From an uncultured Alphaproteobacteria bacterium (lineage in GTDB: Bacteria; Pseudomonadota; Alphaproteobacteria; HIMB59): a stretch of 48,668 nt of DNA. The position numbers and the translations under genes were made by a program. Under the pieces are notes generated by a model. The model searched no databases and was not told the DNA's origin. It saw only the letters and a program-made list of their open reading frames with translations. Below, piece by piece: positions 26,107 through 34,580 of the stretch (the stretch's first letter is position 1; every line of letters begins with the position of its first letter). The DNA lies in NCBI GenBank assembly GCA_902522585.1, contig CABYWI010000003.1, positions 1 to 48,668 on the forward strand, read 5' to 3'.

Positions 26107-26988
26107 ATGAGCAAAGATAATATTGTGTCTTTAATTCAAGGATTTACGATTGAACTCAATCCTAAAGTTAGATTTAAATTAGATACAATACCCTTAGATA
26201 CTAAAAACCATGTTTACATTACTTACCTGCCTGATGCTTCTGAAAACGATATCTTAGAAACTATAGAATTTGTATCTAATCAAAGATTAATTCCTATCCC
26301 TCATCTTCCTGCCAGAACAATGAAAGATTTAAATCATGTCAAAAATTTTTTAACAGAAATTCGTAATAGAACAGATAGCGAAAAGATTTTAGTCATCGGT
26401 GGAGGTGGCGACCAAACAGGAGAAATTACATCTTCTTTAGATATCTTGGAGTCTGGTTTATTGACTGAGTTTGGATTTCATCATATTGGAATAGCCGGTC
26501 ATCCAGAGGGATCTCCAGATATCAATCAAGAAACTATTGATCAATTTCTTAGTAAAAAATTTGAGCTATCTAAATTAAAAAATTTAAATTTTGAATTGGT
26601 TACTCAATTTTTCTTTAACGCTGAGCCTTTCATTACGTGGTGTGAAAAACTAAAATCAGAAAATATCGATCTTCCTGTTAGAGTGGGCTTCCCAGGTCCT
26701 GCCTCTTTTAAGACTTTACTTAACTTTGGTTTGATGAGTGGCGTTGGTAACTCTTTAAACTTTTTAAAAAAGAATTCTTCCAAAGTCTCTGATTTACTTA
26801 CCAAGACTTCCAATGATGAAATGTTATTGGGCCTCTCTAATTATGCTAGCTTGGATTCCCCGCTTAAATCCTTCCATTGCTTTCCTTTTGGGGGCTTTGA
26901 AAAAACCTGCATGTGGCTAAATGAAGTTCAATCTGGCTCATTTTCTCTTGAAAATGATAAATTAAAGCTCCACAAAAAAATCTTCTAA
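26107..26988 (+). CDS. Methylenetetrahydrofolate reductase-like protein
   Basis: This 293-residue protein has the MetF TIM-barrel pattern: IPIPHLPARTMKDL, ILVIGGGGDQTGE, and the hallmark HIGIAGHPEGSPDI (MetF: GYPEGH). Length is that of bacterial MetF. The N-terminal strand reads FTIELNPK, where classic MetF has FEFFPP with the catalytic Glu, so the active-site start diverges. It would interconvert methylene-THF and methyl-THF. It sits 19 bases after the dehydrogenase gene and just before a DmdA-like gene, so it could connect methyl-THF from demethylation to the oxidised C1 pool. Best read as a specialised MetF paralogue. Confidence 0.85.
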   Translation: MSKDNIVSLIQGFTIELNPKVRFKLDTIPLDTKNHVYITYLPDASENDILETIEFVSNQRLIPIPHLPARTMKDLNHVKNFLTEIRNRTDSEKILVIGGGGDQTGEITSSLDILESGLLTEFGFHHIGIAGHPEGSPDINQETIDQFLSKKFELSKLKNLNFELVTQFFFNAEPFITWCEKLKSENIDLPVRVGFPGPASFKTLLNFGLMSGVGNSLNFLKKNSSKVSDLLTKTSNDEMLLGLSNYASLDSPLKSFHCFPFGGFEKTCMWLNEVQSGSFSLENDKLKLHKKIF

Positions 26989-27003
26989 GATTGAATTTTT
27001 TGA

Positions 27004-27066
27004 TTGCAACATAAAATAAAAGAAATTAATTTTTCGAGATTGCTAAAAAATAGCTTTATAGGAGGG
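27004..27066 (+). promoter_or_regulatory. Candidate promoter and strong ribosome-binding site of the DmdA-like gene
   Basis: TTGCAA (27004-27009) and TAATTT (27027-27032) are 17 bases apart and could be a promoter. GCTA-AAAAA-TAGC (27042-27054) can form a small hairpin just before the strong Shine-Dalgarno AGGAGGG (27060-27066). The ATG is at 27070. A structure so close to the ribosome site could modulate translation; evidence is weak. Confidence 0.35.
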
Positions 27067-27069
27067 TAA

Positions 27070-27561
27070 ATGAAGCTAACACATCCAAGTACTGTGGATC
27101 AGTCTGATAGACTTGTCCCCTACAATTTAAGACAATCTGGACCTACTCCACAACAAATGTTGATTTCAACAAGAGTTAGAAAATCACCATATTGGCATTT
27201 AGCTGTAGAGGCTGGTTGCTGGAGATGTACAGTTTATAATCGTATGTATCATCCAAGAGGTTATGTAAAACCTGAAGATGGTGGTGCAATGGTTGAATAC
27301 GATGCTCTTGTTAATCATGTTACTATGTGGAATGTAGCTGTTGAAAGACAAATCAGAGTCAAAGGACCAGATGCCTTAAAATTTACAAATTATGTAATTA
27401 CAAGAGATGCATCACGAATTGAAATCATGCATGGTAAGTATGTTATTTTGTGTAATAGTAAAGGTGGTGTTCTTAATGATCCAATCTTATTAAGAGTTGC
27501 AGAGGATGAATTTTGGTTTTCTCTTTCAGACTCTGACATCATGTTTTTTTACAAGGTGTAA
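27070..27561 (+). CDS. DmdA-like GcvT-fold demethylase, N-terminal part (frameshifted)
   Basis: These 163 residues are the first part of a folate-dependent demethylase related to GcvT and DmdA: RVRKSPYWHLAVEAGCW, VYNRMYHPRGY, DALVNHVTMWNVAVERQI, VITRDASRIE, GGVLNDPILLRVAEDEFWF. The family is intact to SDSDIMFF, then the frame breaks after a T7 run (27544-27550) and a stop follows. The rest of the protein continues in another frame to 28373. With one more T the two parts join as MFFLQGVNHDKSFNV and give about 434 residues. DMSP demethylase or a related methyl donor is possible; the exact substrate is uncertain. Confidence 0.75.
   Translation: MKLTHPSTVDQSDRLVPYNLRQSGPTPQQMLISTRVRKSPYWHLAVEAGCWRCTVYNRMYHPRGYVKPEDGGAMVEYDALVNHVTMWNVAVERQIRVKGPDALKFTNYVITRDASRIEIMHGKYVILCNSKGGVLNDPILLRVAEDEFWFSLSDSDIMFFYKV
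27544..27550 (+). other. Poly-T frameshift site
   Basis: Seven Ts follow ATG within the DmdA-like gene. In the present sequence the upstream frame reaches TAA at 27559-27561. Adding one T gives TTT TTT TTA CAA GGT, which joins both halves in frame with a family-like LQGVN. The site is either a one-base deletion, a sequencing/assembly homopolymer error, or a slippage site used by polymerase or ribosome. Confidence 0.8.
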
Positions 27562-28373
27562 ATCATGACAAGAGTTTCAATGTAACTATTGATGAGATAG
27601 ATGTTTGCCCAGTTCAGATTCAGGGTCCTAAATCAGTTGATCTTATGGCTGACTTGGTCGGTGATGCTGTAAGAGATATTCCTTATTATGGACTCATGGA
27701 GGCAAAAGTTGGTGGTAGAGATTGTATTATTTCACAAACTGGTTTTACTGGTGAGAAAGGTTATGAAATATATTTAAAAGATGCAACAAAGTATGCTGAT
27801 GATATGTGGTATGCTGTTCTTGAAGCTGGAAAAAAACATAATCTAAAGGTTATTGCTCCTGCTCATCATAGAAGAATTGCAGCTGGTATTTTATCTTGGG
27901 GTCAAGATCTTGATGCTGAAACATATCCTTTTCAATGTAATCTTGGTTATCAGGTTCCTAGGAAAAAGACTGCAGATTATATAGGTAAAGAAGCTTTAGA
28001 GGCTATGAGAGCTAAAATGGAAGCTGGTGAAAAACCATATAGTAATCAGTTGGTTGGTTTTGTTTTAGGAGGGAAGCAAATTGAGGAGTATGCTCCTGAT
28101 TTTTGGCTTATCTCAGAAGATGGAAGTACGCCAATTGGATATTTAACATCTCCATGGTACTCACCTGAGCTTGAGACAAATATTGCAATGGGTTATGTGC
28201 CTTATGAAAAAAAAGACATAGGTAATAAATTTAAATTCCATTTACCAGATGAATATTGCGATACTCCAGGTCAACCAGTTGATGGAGAAATAGTAGAAAT
28301 GCCTTTTAGACCATCTGTAAATCCTAATGCGAGAGAACTTGCCAAATCTAAAGGCAGAGACTCAGCTTTTTAA
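27555..28373 (+). CDS. DmdA-like GcvT-fold demethylase, C-terminal part (frameshifted)
   Basis: This frame carries the rest of the demethylase: GVNHDKSFNVTIDEIDVCPVQ, QGPKSVDLMADLVG, ISQTGFTGEKGYEIYL (GcvT folate-domain motif), RRIAAGILSWGQDLDAE and YQVPRKKTADYIGKEAL. It has no credible start or ribosome site of its own; the first in-frame ATG is at 27645, inside the conserved domain. It shows no other stop or decay, so the break is recent or artificial. It follows the MetF-like gene and ends before a strong terminator, closing the C1 block. Confidence 0.75.
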   Translation, partial: GVNHDKSFNVTIDEIDVCPVQIQGPKSVDLMADLVGDAVRDIPYYGLMEAKVGGRDCIISQTGFTGEKGYEIYLKDATKYADDMWYAVLEAGKKHNLKVIAPAHHRRIAAGILSWGQDLDAETYPFQCNLGYQVPRKKTADYIGKEALEAMRAKMEAGEKPYSNQLVGFVLGGKQIEEYAPDFWLISEDGSTPIGYLTSPWYSPELETNIAMGYVPYEKKDIGNKFKFHLPDEYCDTPGQPVDGEIVEMPFRPSVNPNARELAKSKGRDSAF

Positions 28374-28386
28374 TCATAATTTAAAT

Positions 28387-28417
28387 AAAAGCCCAGTTTG
28401 AATACTGGGCTTTTTTT
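28387..28417 (+). terminator. Rho-independent terminator at the end of the C1 cluster
   Basis: AAAAGCCCAGT and ACTGGGCTTTT form an 11-bp perfect stem with loop TTGAAT, followed by a run of Ts. It lies 14 bases after the stop of the DmdA-like gene and separates it from ribA. Confidence 0.93.
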
Positions 28418-28455
28418 ATTGTTTTAATACGTAATACAATTACATTAAGCCACCA

Positions 28456-29484
28456 ATGTTAGAAGATATTAATAGACTACATATTGAGTTAGATTATGGC
28501 GAAGTTGTAAATTTTAATAATCGTTATTTCACATTATCAGCTTCCGAAGAAAATTTTAAAAAACACAATAAACTATTAATTGGTTCTTATATTGTTTTGC
28601 CTGTTTACTTGCTAAAATATCTAGGTGAAGATTTCAATACTGCTGAAGAATTTTTAAAATTTCCTCTTATTAAAAAACCAAAAAAAATGAATGATCTATT
28701 GATGAATAAAAATATATCAAAATTTATTCATATTGAAAAATCCTCAAAATTAGACTCTTCAGAAAAAAAAATTATTTCAATTTTTAAAAAATTAAATATC
28801 TTGCCTTTTCCAATTTTTCTAAAACGTAAACCCTATAAATTAAAATTTTCTTTTGATTTAAAAAAAATAAAAAGTTCTGTAATAAAATCAAAAATTGTCT
28901 ACAAAGACTCTACTAATCTTCCCCTTAAAAAAAATAGTAATGTTGAAATTGTAATCTTTGATGATTTGACATTAAAAAATACACACTATGCTCTTGTTTT
29001 TAATAAAGATAAGAAAATAGGAAATCCTACAGTTAGAGTGCACTCCTCATGCCTAACTGGAGATTTAATGGGAAGTCAAAAATGTGACTGTGGATATCAA
29101 TTAGAAACTGCACTTAATTATATGAGTAAAAGTAAAAATATGAGTATACTCATTTATCTTAATCAAGAAGGAAGAGGACTGGGAATACATAACAAAATTA
29201 TTAGCTATAATATTCAAGAAAAAGGATGGAATACATATCAAGCAGATAATATCTTGGGATTTAGTGGAGATGAAAGAGACTATAAAGCTGCAGCTGAAAT
29301 ATTAAAATTTTTTAAAGTTAAAAAATTAAGTTTAATTACTAATAACCCTGAAAAAGTAGAATATTTAAAGAAAAATAAAATAACTGTGAATAAAATGATC
29401 AAAATTAAACCTGGAATAAACCCTCACAACAAAAGATATTTAGAGACAAAGAAGATTATTGGAAAACACTTATTAAATCTTTGA
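28456..29484 (+). CDS. ribA: GTP cyclohydrolase II
   Basis: The C-terminal two thirds of this 342-residue protein are GTP cyclohydrolase II: VRVHSSCLTGDLMGSQKCDCGYQLE with the three zinc cysteines, LNQEGRGLGIHNKI with the catalytic Arg, and SLITNNPEKVEYL. It opens GTP to start riboflavin synthesis. The N-terminal 150 or so residues lack the DHBP synthase motifs; such extensions are common in alphaproteobacterial RibA. The flavin product supports the several flavoenzymes encoded just upstream (sox, dimethylglycine dehydrogenase, MetF-like), though the terminator between suggests separate transcription. Confidence 0.9.
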   Translation: MLEDINRLHIELDYGEVVNFNNRYFTLSASEENFKKHNKLLIGSYIVLPVYLLKYLGEDFNTAEEFLKFPLIKKPKKMNDLLMNKNISKFIHIEKSSKLDSSEKKIISIFKKLNILPFPIFLKRKPYKLKFSFDLKKIKSSVIKSKIVYKDSTNLPLKKNSNVEIVIFDDLTLKNTHYALVFNKDKKIGNPTVRVHSSCLTGDLMGSQKCDCGYQLETALNYMSKSKNMSILIYLNQEGRGLGIHNKIISYNIQEKGWNTYQADNILGFSGDERDYKAAAEILKFFKVKKLSLITNNPEKVEYLKKNKITVNKMIKIKPGINPHNKRYLETKKIIGKHLLNL

Positions 29485-29517
29485 CAATCTAAATTCACTT
29501 AATGTAATCTTTTAGTA

Positions 29518-29877
29518 ATGAACTTAGCGATTGATTTAAAATTTGAAAAACTCAATGATTTATGTGATCAAGTTTTTGATTACTTTAATTTAACCTATTA
29601 TGACTTAGAGTCTAAAATTGATAATGAATTAAATATTAATAGCATCAAAAGTAAGTTTGAGACTTTTGCAGATAAACATTTTAAATCAGCAATAAAAGAT
29701 TTTGAAAATGAAATTCAATATTTAAAAGATAAATCTCCCAATGAATTAATAAAACTGGAAAAAATCTCCTCTGAAATACATCAATATTTTAACCAACTTG
29801 TTAATCATAAAATCTTCGATAGTGAATTATTGCTTAAATTGAGAAAAAAAGCTAAAGAAAGCTTAAGTAAGATTTAA
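29518..29877 (+). CDS. Small hypothetical protein
   Basis: This 119-residue protein was not recognised. It is rich in Lys, Glu and Leu and predicted by eye to be mostly helical (for example SKFETFADKHFKSAIKDFE and LLLKLRKKAKESLSKI), with no membrane segment, signal peptide or metal motif. It begins with ATG 33 bases after ribA and is followed 39 bases later by rmuC on the same strand, so it may share a transcript with one or both. Base composition matches the surroundings. No function is proposed. Confidence 0.6.
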   Translation: MNLAIDLKFEKLNDLCDQVFDYFNLTYYDLESKIDNELNINSIKSKFETFADKHFKSAIKDFENEIQYLKDKSPNELIKLEKISSEIHQYFNQLVNHKIFDSELLLKLRKKAKESLSKI

Positions 29878-29916
29878 AATTTTTGATTAATTTTTTTTTA
29901 GGTTATAGCTAAAAAT

Positions 29917-30870
29917 ATGACATTTGAATTAGTAGTTATTGCCCTTCTAGTATTAATTTTTACTGTTTTGCTTTTTTTATTGATTAAATCTTCCAAAAAA
30001 AATCAATTACAAGGAAATCAAGATATCGAAAAAATTGAAAAACAGTTAAATTCTCTTCTTCATAAGACTTTGGAGCAAAGTGGATATGTTAATTCCAAGA
30101 TTGATGAAATTGGAGATTTGACAAAAAAAATGACAAATGCAATGACTTCTAATATCTCGGATATGGGGCAAATGGGCGAGGTAATTCTTGAAAATATTCT
30201 GCAAGACTGTGGCATGACAAAAAATCGTGACTACAAAACACAATATACTGATTACAATGAAGAGGGACAACAGTTTAGGCCTGATGTGGTAGTTTTTTTA
30301 CCCGAAAATAGAAATATTATAATTGACTCAAAGGTCCCTATGAAAGACTGGTATGAATTTCAAAATTCAGAAGTTCAATCTATAAAGGAAAATTCAATTA
30401 AAAGTTTTTCCAATGCTATTAAAAATCACATTAATCAAATTAGTAAAAAAGATTATAGAAAATTATTAAGTATTAATTCTCCAGATTATATCTTCATATT
30501 TATGCCCCATGAATTTGCTCTAATAACTGCTCAAAAATATGATAATTCTATAGCTTCATATGCCCAGCAAAAACATATAATAATTGTGGGACCTTCTACA
30601 TTAATAATGTGTATGAAATTAGTTGAAAGTATTTGGAAACTTGAAAAACAAAATAAAAATTCAAAAGAAATAGCTGAAATTGCTGGAAGTATGTATGATC
30701 AAATTGCCAAAACTATTAGTTTATTAGAAAAAACACATACCTCATTATCAAAATCATTAGAAAATGTAGAAGATACTAAAAAATATATAAAAGATGGTAG
30801 AGGTAGTTTATTTTCAAAAGCTAATAAAATGAAAGAACTAGGAGCTAGTACAAAAGAGCCTATTAAATAA
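29917..30870 (+). CDS. rmuC: DNA recombination protein RmuC
   Basis: The 317-residue protein starts with one transmembrane helix (VVIALLVLIFTVLLFLLI), then a helical segment and the RmuC nuclease-like core: MGQMGEVILENILQDCGM, PDVVVFLPENRNIIIDSKVPMKDW and YIFIFMPHEFALITA. RmuC limits inversions at short inverted repeats and is thought to act on DNA structures at the membrane. It is shorter than E. coli RmuC (about 475 residues), as in other reduced genomes, mainly by loss of coiled-coil sequence. Its 3' end is tail to tail with a glycosyltransferase gene. Confidence 0.88.
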   Translation: MTFELVVIALLVLIFTVLLFLLIKSSKKNQLQGNQDIEKIEKQLNSLLHKTLEQSGYVNSKIDEIGDLTKKMTNAMTSNISDMGQMGEVILENILQDCGMTKNRDYKTQYTDYNEEGQQFRPDVVVFLPENRNIIIDSKVPMKDWYEFQNSEVQSIKENSIKSFSNAIKNHINQISKKDYRKLLSINSPDYIFIFMPHEFALITAQKYDNSIASYAQQKHIIIVGPSTLIMCMKLVESIWKLEKQNKNSKEIAEIAGSMYDQIAKTISLLEKTHTSLSKSLENVEDTKKYIKDGRGSLFSKANKMKELGASTKEPIK

Positions 30871-30883
30871 TCTATTATTTAAT
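30862..30883. terminator. 22-bp palindrome at the rmuC/glycosyltransferase convergent junction
   Basis: ATTAAATAAT-CT-ATTATTTAAT is a perfect inverted repeat with 10-base arms and a 2-base centre. It covers both stop codons of the convergent genes. It may act as a bidirectional terminator, but all arms are A/T and no long T-run follows, so chance or weak function is possible. Confidence 0.4.
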
Positions 30884-31648
30884 TCCAGATTGGTAAATTT
30901 TTGCTCTCAAATAGGAAACTAAGGGGAATAAACCTGCAAACAAAGAAATTAAAAAACCCATTAAGCCCTCATCTTTACCTCTTCGTTTATAATAATTTTT
31001 TAAAAATCTAGTAAAAACTCTTCTTATGTTTCTGAATAGATTTTCATTATTTATCTTTTCACTATCTATAAGGTCTAAAGCCTTCAAATGAGTCCAATGA
31101 TTAAATTTTTCAAATAAACCTGAAATATTTTCGACAAATTTATGTTTTATTGTATTTACCAAAGCAGGACCCTCTTTGCCTTTTAAAGAGATTTCTGGAT
31201 GTACTCTTTGATGTCCCCAAATCTTAAAACCTTTTTGAAAAAGACAATTCACACCACCTCTTCCAAAAGTAGATCCCCAACCATATTTCACTAACTTATC
31301 TCCAATATAATTATCAATTTTTATATTGTAATAGTTATAGTCATTTGAAGAATTTATACGTTGCAATATTTCTTCAGATAAATTTGAATTAACAAATTCA
31401 TCTGCGTCAATTTCTAATATCCAATCTTTAGTACATTTAGAAATTCCAAAATTTCTTCTTTCACCCTCTATTTCCCAAGATCCACTAAAAATTTTATTTG
31501 TATATAATTTAGAAATTTCTTCGGTATTATCATTGCAATTATCTAAAACAATTACAATTTCATCTGCAAATTTTAATAAGGATAAACATTCATTAATTAT
31601 TTTTTCTTCATTATGTGCGATAATTAATACTGAAATTTCTTTTTTCAT
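30875..31648 (-). CDS. Glycosyltransferase family 2 (LPS core WaaE/KdtX-like)
   Basis: From the ATG at 31648 the protein has 257 residues. It begins MKKEISVLIIAHNEEKIINECL (GT2 nucleotide-sugar fold), has VLDNCNDNTEEI and the metal-binding DAD in EIDADEF, then GERRNFGI and GWGSTFGRGG. This matches the WaaE/KdtX-type glucosyltransferases that add a sugar to the lipopolysaccharide inner core at the cytoplasmic face. The C-terminal hydrophobic stretch (GFLISLFAGLFPLVSYL) could contact the membrane. The track's longer start runs into the divergent promoter and lacks family similarity. It is divergent from a family 9 glycosyltransferase. Confidence 0.85.
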   Translation of the reverse strand: MKKEISVLIIAHNEEKIINECLSLLKFADEIVIVLDNCNDNTEEISKLYTNKIFSGSWEIEGERRNFGISKCTKDWILEIDADEFVNSNLSEEILQRINSSNDYNYYNIKIDNYIGDKLVKYGWGSTFGRGGVNCLFQKGFKIWGHQRVHPEISLKGKEGPALVNTIKHKFVENISGLFEKFNHWTHLKALDLIDSEKINNENLFRNIRRVFTRFLKNYYKRRGKDEGLMGFLISLFAGLFPLVSYLRAKIYQSGIK

Positions 31649-31681
31649 TAAAGAAATTATATATTTTAATAATTCAAAAAC

Positions 31682-32656
31682 ATGAAAAAAATATTGATTT
31701 TTAGTCAAGGTGAAAAGCTGGGTGATGGAATTATTAAAATTCCATTCATTTATGATTTAAAAAAAGAAATACCCAACTCTTTAGTTTACTGGGTAGCAAA
31801 TGGCACCACAGTTTACAAAAATATTTTAAATTCATTTGTTAGAGAAAAAATAGATTTTATATATGAAGATTTAAGTATTGGGATTCATTCAATTTATAAA
31901 TCTAATAAATTGTTAAAAGAGTTATCAAAAAATGAATATGATTTAATCATAGATACCCAAAAGACTTTCATTAAGAGCTTTTATCTAAAAAAATTTAAAA
32001 CAAAAATATTTTTATCGAATTGTGCTAATGGCTTTTTTTCTAATATTAAAAATTATAAAAAATTGGATAATGATAAAAAACGATATTATTTGGATAACAT
32101 CTATAATCTTTTAGAATTATATTTATTTAAAAAAATCAAAGAAAGATCAAATATTGAATATCCAGATCATATTTTAACTAAAATTTCAAAATTATTTGAT
32201 CCTAAAAAAAAATATTTTGGGATAGCGCCAGGTGCCGGTGAGAAAGAAAAAATATGGCCAATAGAAAAATATATTGCAATTATTAAAAAATTTCAAAAGA
32301 TTGGATACACTCCATGCTTTTTTTTAGGACCTGATGACGAATGGGCAAAAAAGGAAATTCAAATGAATTTTGATGAAATTTTTGAACCAGAAAAATACTT
32401 TAAAGAAATTCCAAATGTACACTGTATTATGGCTTGTACTAAATTTTTGTCTTTTGCGATCTCTAATGATAGTGGCGTAAGTCATATTCTATCAACTGGT
32501 GATTGCAGTTTATTTAAATTGTTTAATAACAAAATACCATCTAAGTTTACTAAAAATTATAATGATATTCACTATATTGAGCCTACTTTGAAAAATGATA
32601 TTAGAAGTATTGAAGTAAATGAAGTTTATAACTTTATAAATAAAAAATTAGAATAA
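31682..32656 (+). CDS. Glycosyltransferase family 9 (heptosyltransferase-like)
   Basis: This 324-residue protein shows the GT9 fold: KKILIFSQGEKLGDGIIKIPF at the N terminus, FGIAPGAGEKEKIWPIEKYIAII in the middle (donor-binding region), and SFAISNDSGVSHILS near the end. GT9 enzymes attach heptose or similar sugars to the LPS core. It is divergent from the WaaE-like gene with a 33-base AT-rich gap that must hold both promoters. It is more diverged than the second GT9 at 39.4 kb, so sugar specificity is uncertain. Confidence 0.8.
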   Translation: MKKILIFSQGEKLGDGIIKIPFIYDLKKEIPNSLVYWVANGTTVYKNILNSFVREKIDFIYEDLSIGIHSIYKSNKLLKELSKNEYDLIIDTQKTFIKSFYLKKFKTKIFLSNCANGFFSNIKNYKKLDNDKKRYYLDNIYNLLELYLFKKIKERSNIEYPDHILTKISKLFDPKKKYFGIAPGAGEKEKIWPIEKYIAIIKKFQKIGYTPCFFLGPDDEWAKKEIQMNFDEIFEPEKYFKEIPNVHCIMACTKFLSFAISNDSGVSHILSTGDCSLFKLFNNKIPSKFTKNYNDIHYIEPTLKNDIRSIEVNEVYNFINKKLE

Positions 32657-32686
32657 GCTTATAAAAATAAGGTTTTTTTAAAATAA

Positions 32687-32776
32687 TGGCGGAGAGAGTG
32701 GGATTCGAACCCACGATAGAGTTTCCCCTATACACGCGTTCCAGGCGTGCGCCTTAAACCACTCGGCCATCTCTCC
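32687..32776 (-). tRNA. tRNA-Ser (anticodon GGA)
   Basis: On the minus strand the 90-base sequence folds as a class II tRNA with acceptor GGAGAGA/TCTCTCC, D arm with GGCCGAGTGGTTTAAGGC, anticodon loop CTGGAAC (GGA at 32740-32742), a long variable arm, T arm GGGTTCGAATCCC, and encoded CCA. It reads UCC and UCU serine codons. Its 5' end lies only 4 bases after the lepA stop on the same strand, so it is probably cotranscribed and released by RNase P. Confidence 0.97.
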
Positions 32777-32780
32777 CTAA

Positions 32781-34580
32781 TTAATCGTTATCTCCAATTT
32801 TCAAAGCTTCAAAAAATGCAGTTTGCGGAATTTCAACATTACCAAATTGTTTCATTCTTTTCTTTCCTTTTTTTTGCTTTTCCAAGAGTTTCTTTTTTCT
32901 ACTTACATCACCACCATATAACTTAGCAGTAACGTCTTTTCTAAAAGCTTTTATTGTCTCTCGTGCAATAATTTTACCATAAATAGCAGCTTGAATAGGT
33001 ATTTGAAAATTTTGACGGGGAATTAAGTCTTTCAATTTGTTACAAATTCTTCTACCAATTATCTCTGCCCTAGTTTTATGAACAATATTGGAAAATGCAT
33101 CCACTGTTTCTGAATTAACTAAAATATTAAGCTTTACTAAATCTCCTTCAAAATAATCGTAAACTTGATAATCAAAACTAGCATAGCCTTTAGAATATGA
33201 TTTTAATTTATCATAAAAATCGATGACTATTTCATTCAAAGGTAACTCCATTTCCAAGATAGCTCTATTATTTTGAATATTGAGATTGGTTTGTTTTCCT
33301 CTTTTTTCGATACATAAATTTATTACTGTTCCTAAATAATCTTGAGGTACTATGATTGTTGATTTTACCCAAGGTTCTAATATTTTATCAATTTCTGCAG
33401 GATCGGGAAGTTCAGAGGGATTTCTAATGATTTTTTCATTTTTGTTTCTATCAATAATTTTATAAACAACACCAGGGGCCGTAGTAATAAGGTCTAAATC
33501 AAACTCTCTTCTTAATCTCTCAGTAATTACTTCTAAGTGAAGAAGTCCTAGACACCCACATCGAAATCCGTAACCAAGGGCGGCACTTGTCTCATTCTCA
33601 TAGGTAAAACTAGAATCATTTAAAGCGAGTTTTTCAAAACTTTCTTTTAAATGCTCATAATCAGAGGTATCTACAGGGTAGATTCCACAAAAAACAACTG
33701 GTAATGAGGGTTTAAATCCAGGTAGAGGCTCAACTGTATTATTATTAAGCTCTGCTATGGTATCTCCTACTTTACAATCAGCAACGGATTTAATACTAGC
33801 ATTAATAAATCCAATCTCACCAGCTTTAAGAGAGTCACAATAGTTAATTTCAGGAGTAAAATATCCAATACGATCAATATTGTATTGTTGACCATTAGAT
33901 AAAAATTTTACTTTCATTCCTTTTTTCATTTCGCCATCTAATATTCTAACTAAAACTGTTACACCTAAGTAATTATCATACCAACTATCTACTAATAGAG
34001 CTTTTAAATCATTACCTTCTGTTAATGGTGAAGGAAGTTTAGAAATAATCTGTTCAATTAATTCTGTTACACCTTGTCCCGTTTTAGCAGAAACTAAATG
34101 AGCTTCTGAGGCATCAATTCCAATAGTCTGTTCAATATCTTCTTTTACTCGCTCAGGCTCTGATGCTGGTAGGTCAGCCTTGTTTAAAACAGGTAATATT
34201 TCATGATTTGCATCAATGGCTTGATATGCGTTGGCAAGAGTTTGTGCTTCAACTCCTTGAGTGCTGTCAACTACAAGTAAAGATCCCTCGCAAGCAGACA
34301 AAGATCTAGAAACTTCATATGAAAAATCAACATGTCCAGGAGTATCAAGAATATTTAGCTGATATGAATTTCCATCAGTTTGTTTGTAGTTTAATCGAAC
34401 TGTTTGTGCTTTTATTGTAATACCACGTTCTCTTTCTATATCCATAGAGTCAAGAACTTGGTCTTTTTTTGTTCTCTCATCCATGCCTCCACATATCTCA
34501 ATAATTCTATCTGCCAATGTAGATTTTCCATGATCAATATGTGCAACAATAGAAAAATTTCTAATTTTAGAAATTTCCAT
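32781..34580 (-). CDS. lepA: Elongation factor 4 (LepA)
   Basis: The 599-residue translational GTPase has G1 AHIDHGKST (residues 13-21), switch [12 protein letters not shown]4 NKADLP and the LepA-specific C-terminal end ([25 protein letters not shown]). It acts on ribosomes, with proposed roles in back-translocation or 30S assembly. Length equals the usual 595-605. Its ATG overlaps the pheT stop (TAATG), which places it in the infC-rpmI-rplT-pheST transcript; the serine tRNA follows immediately. Confidence 0.97.
   Translation of the reverse strand: MEISKIRNFSIVAHIDHGKSTLADRIIEICGGMDERTKKDQVLDSMDIERERGITIKAQTVRLNYKQTDGNSYQLNILDTPGHVDFSYEVSRSLSACEGSLLVVDSTQGVEAQTLANAYQAIDANHEILPVLNKADLPASEPERVKEDIEQTIGIDASEAHLVSAKTGQGVTELIEQIISKLPSPLTEGNDLKALLVDSWYDNYLGVTVLVRILDGEMKKGMKVKFLSNGQQYNIDRIGYFTPEINYCDSLKAGEIGFINASIKSVADCKVGDTIAELNNNTVEPLPGFKPSLPVVFCGIYPVDTSDYEHLKESFEKLALNDSSFTYENETSAALGYGFRCGCLGLLHLEVITERLRREFDLDLITTAPGVVYKIIDRNKNEKIIRNPSELPDPAEIDKILEPWVKSTIIVPQDYLGTVINLCIEKRGKQTNLNIQNNRAILEMELPLNEIVIDFYDKLKSYSKGYASFDYQVYDYFEGDLVKLNILVNSETVDAFSNIVHKTRAEIIGRRICNKLKDLIPRQNFQIPIQAAIYGKIIARETIKAFRKDVTAKLYGGDVSRKKKLLEKQKKGKKRMKQFGNVEIPQTAFFEALKIGDND

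Noticed and set aside
27031-27066. Possible SAM-II/SAM-V-like riboswitch before the DmdA-like gene (GCTAAAAAATAGC near AGGAGG)
   Set aside because: Only a 4-bp hairpin next to the Shine-Dalgarno is evident. I could not build the two-stem pseudoknot of those classes. A covariance-model search would decide.
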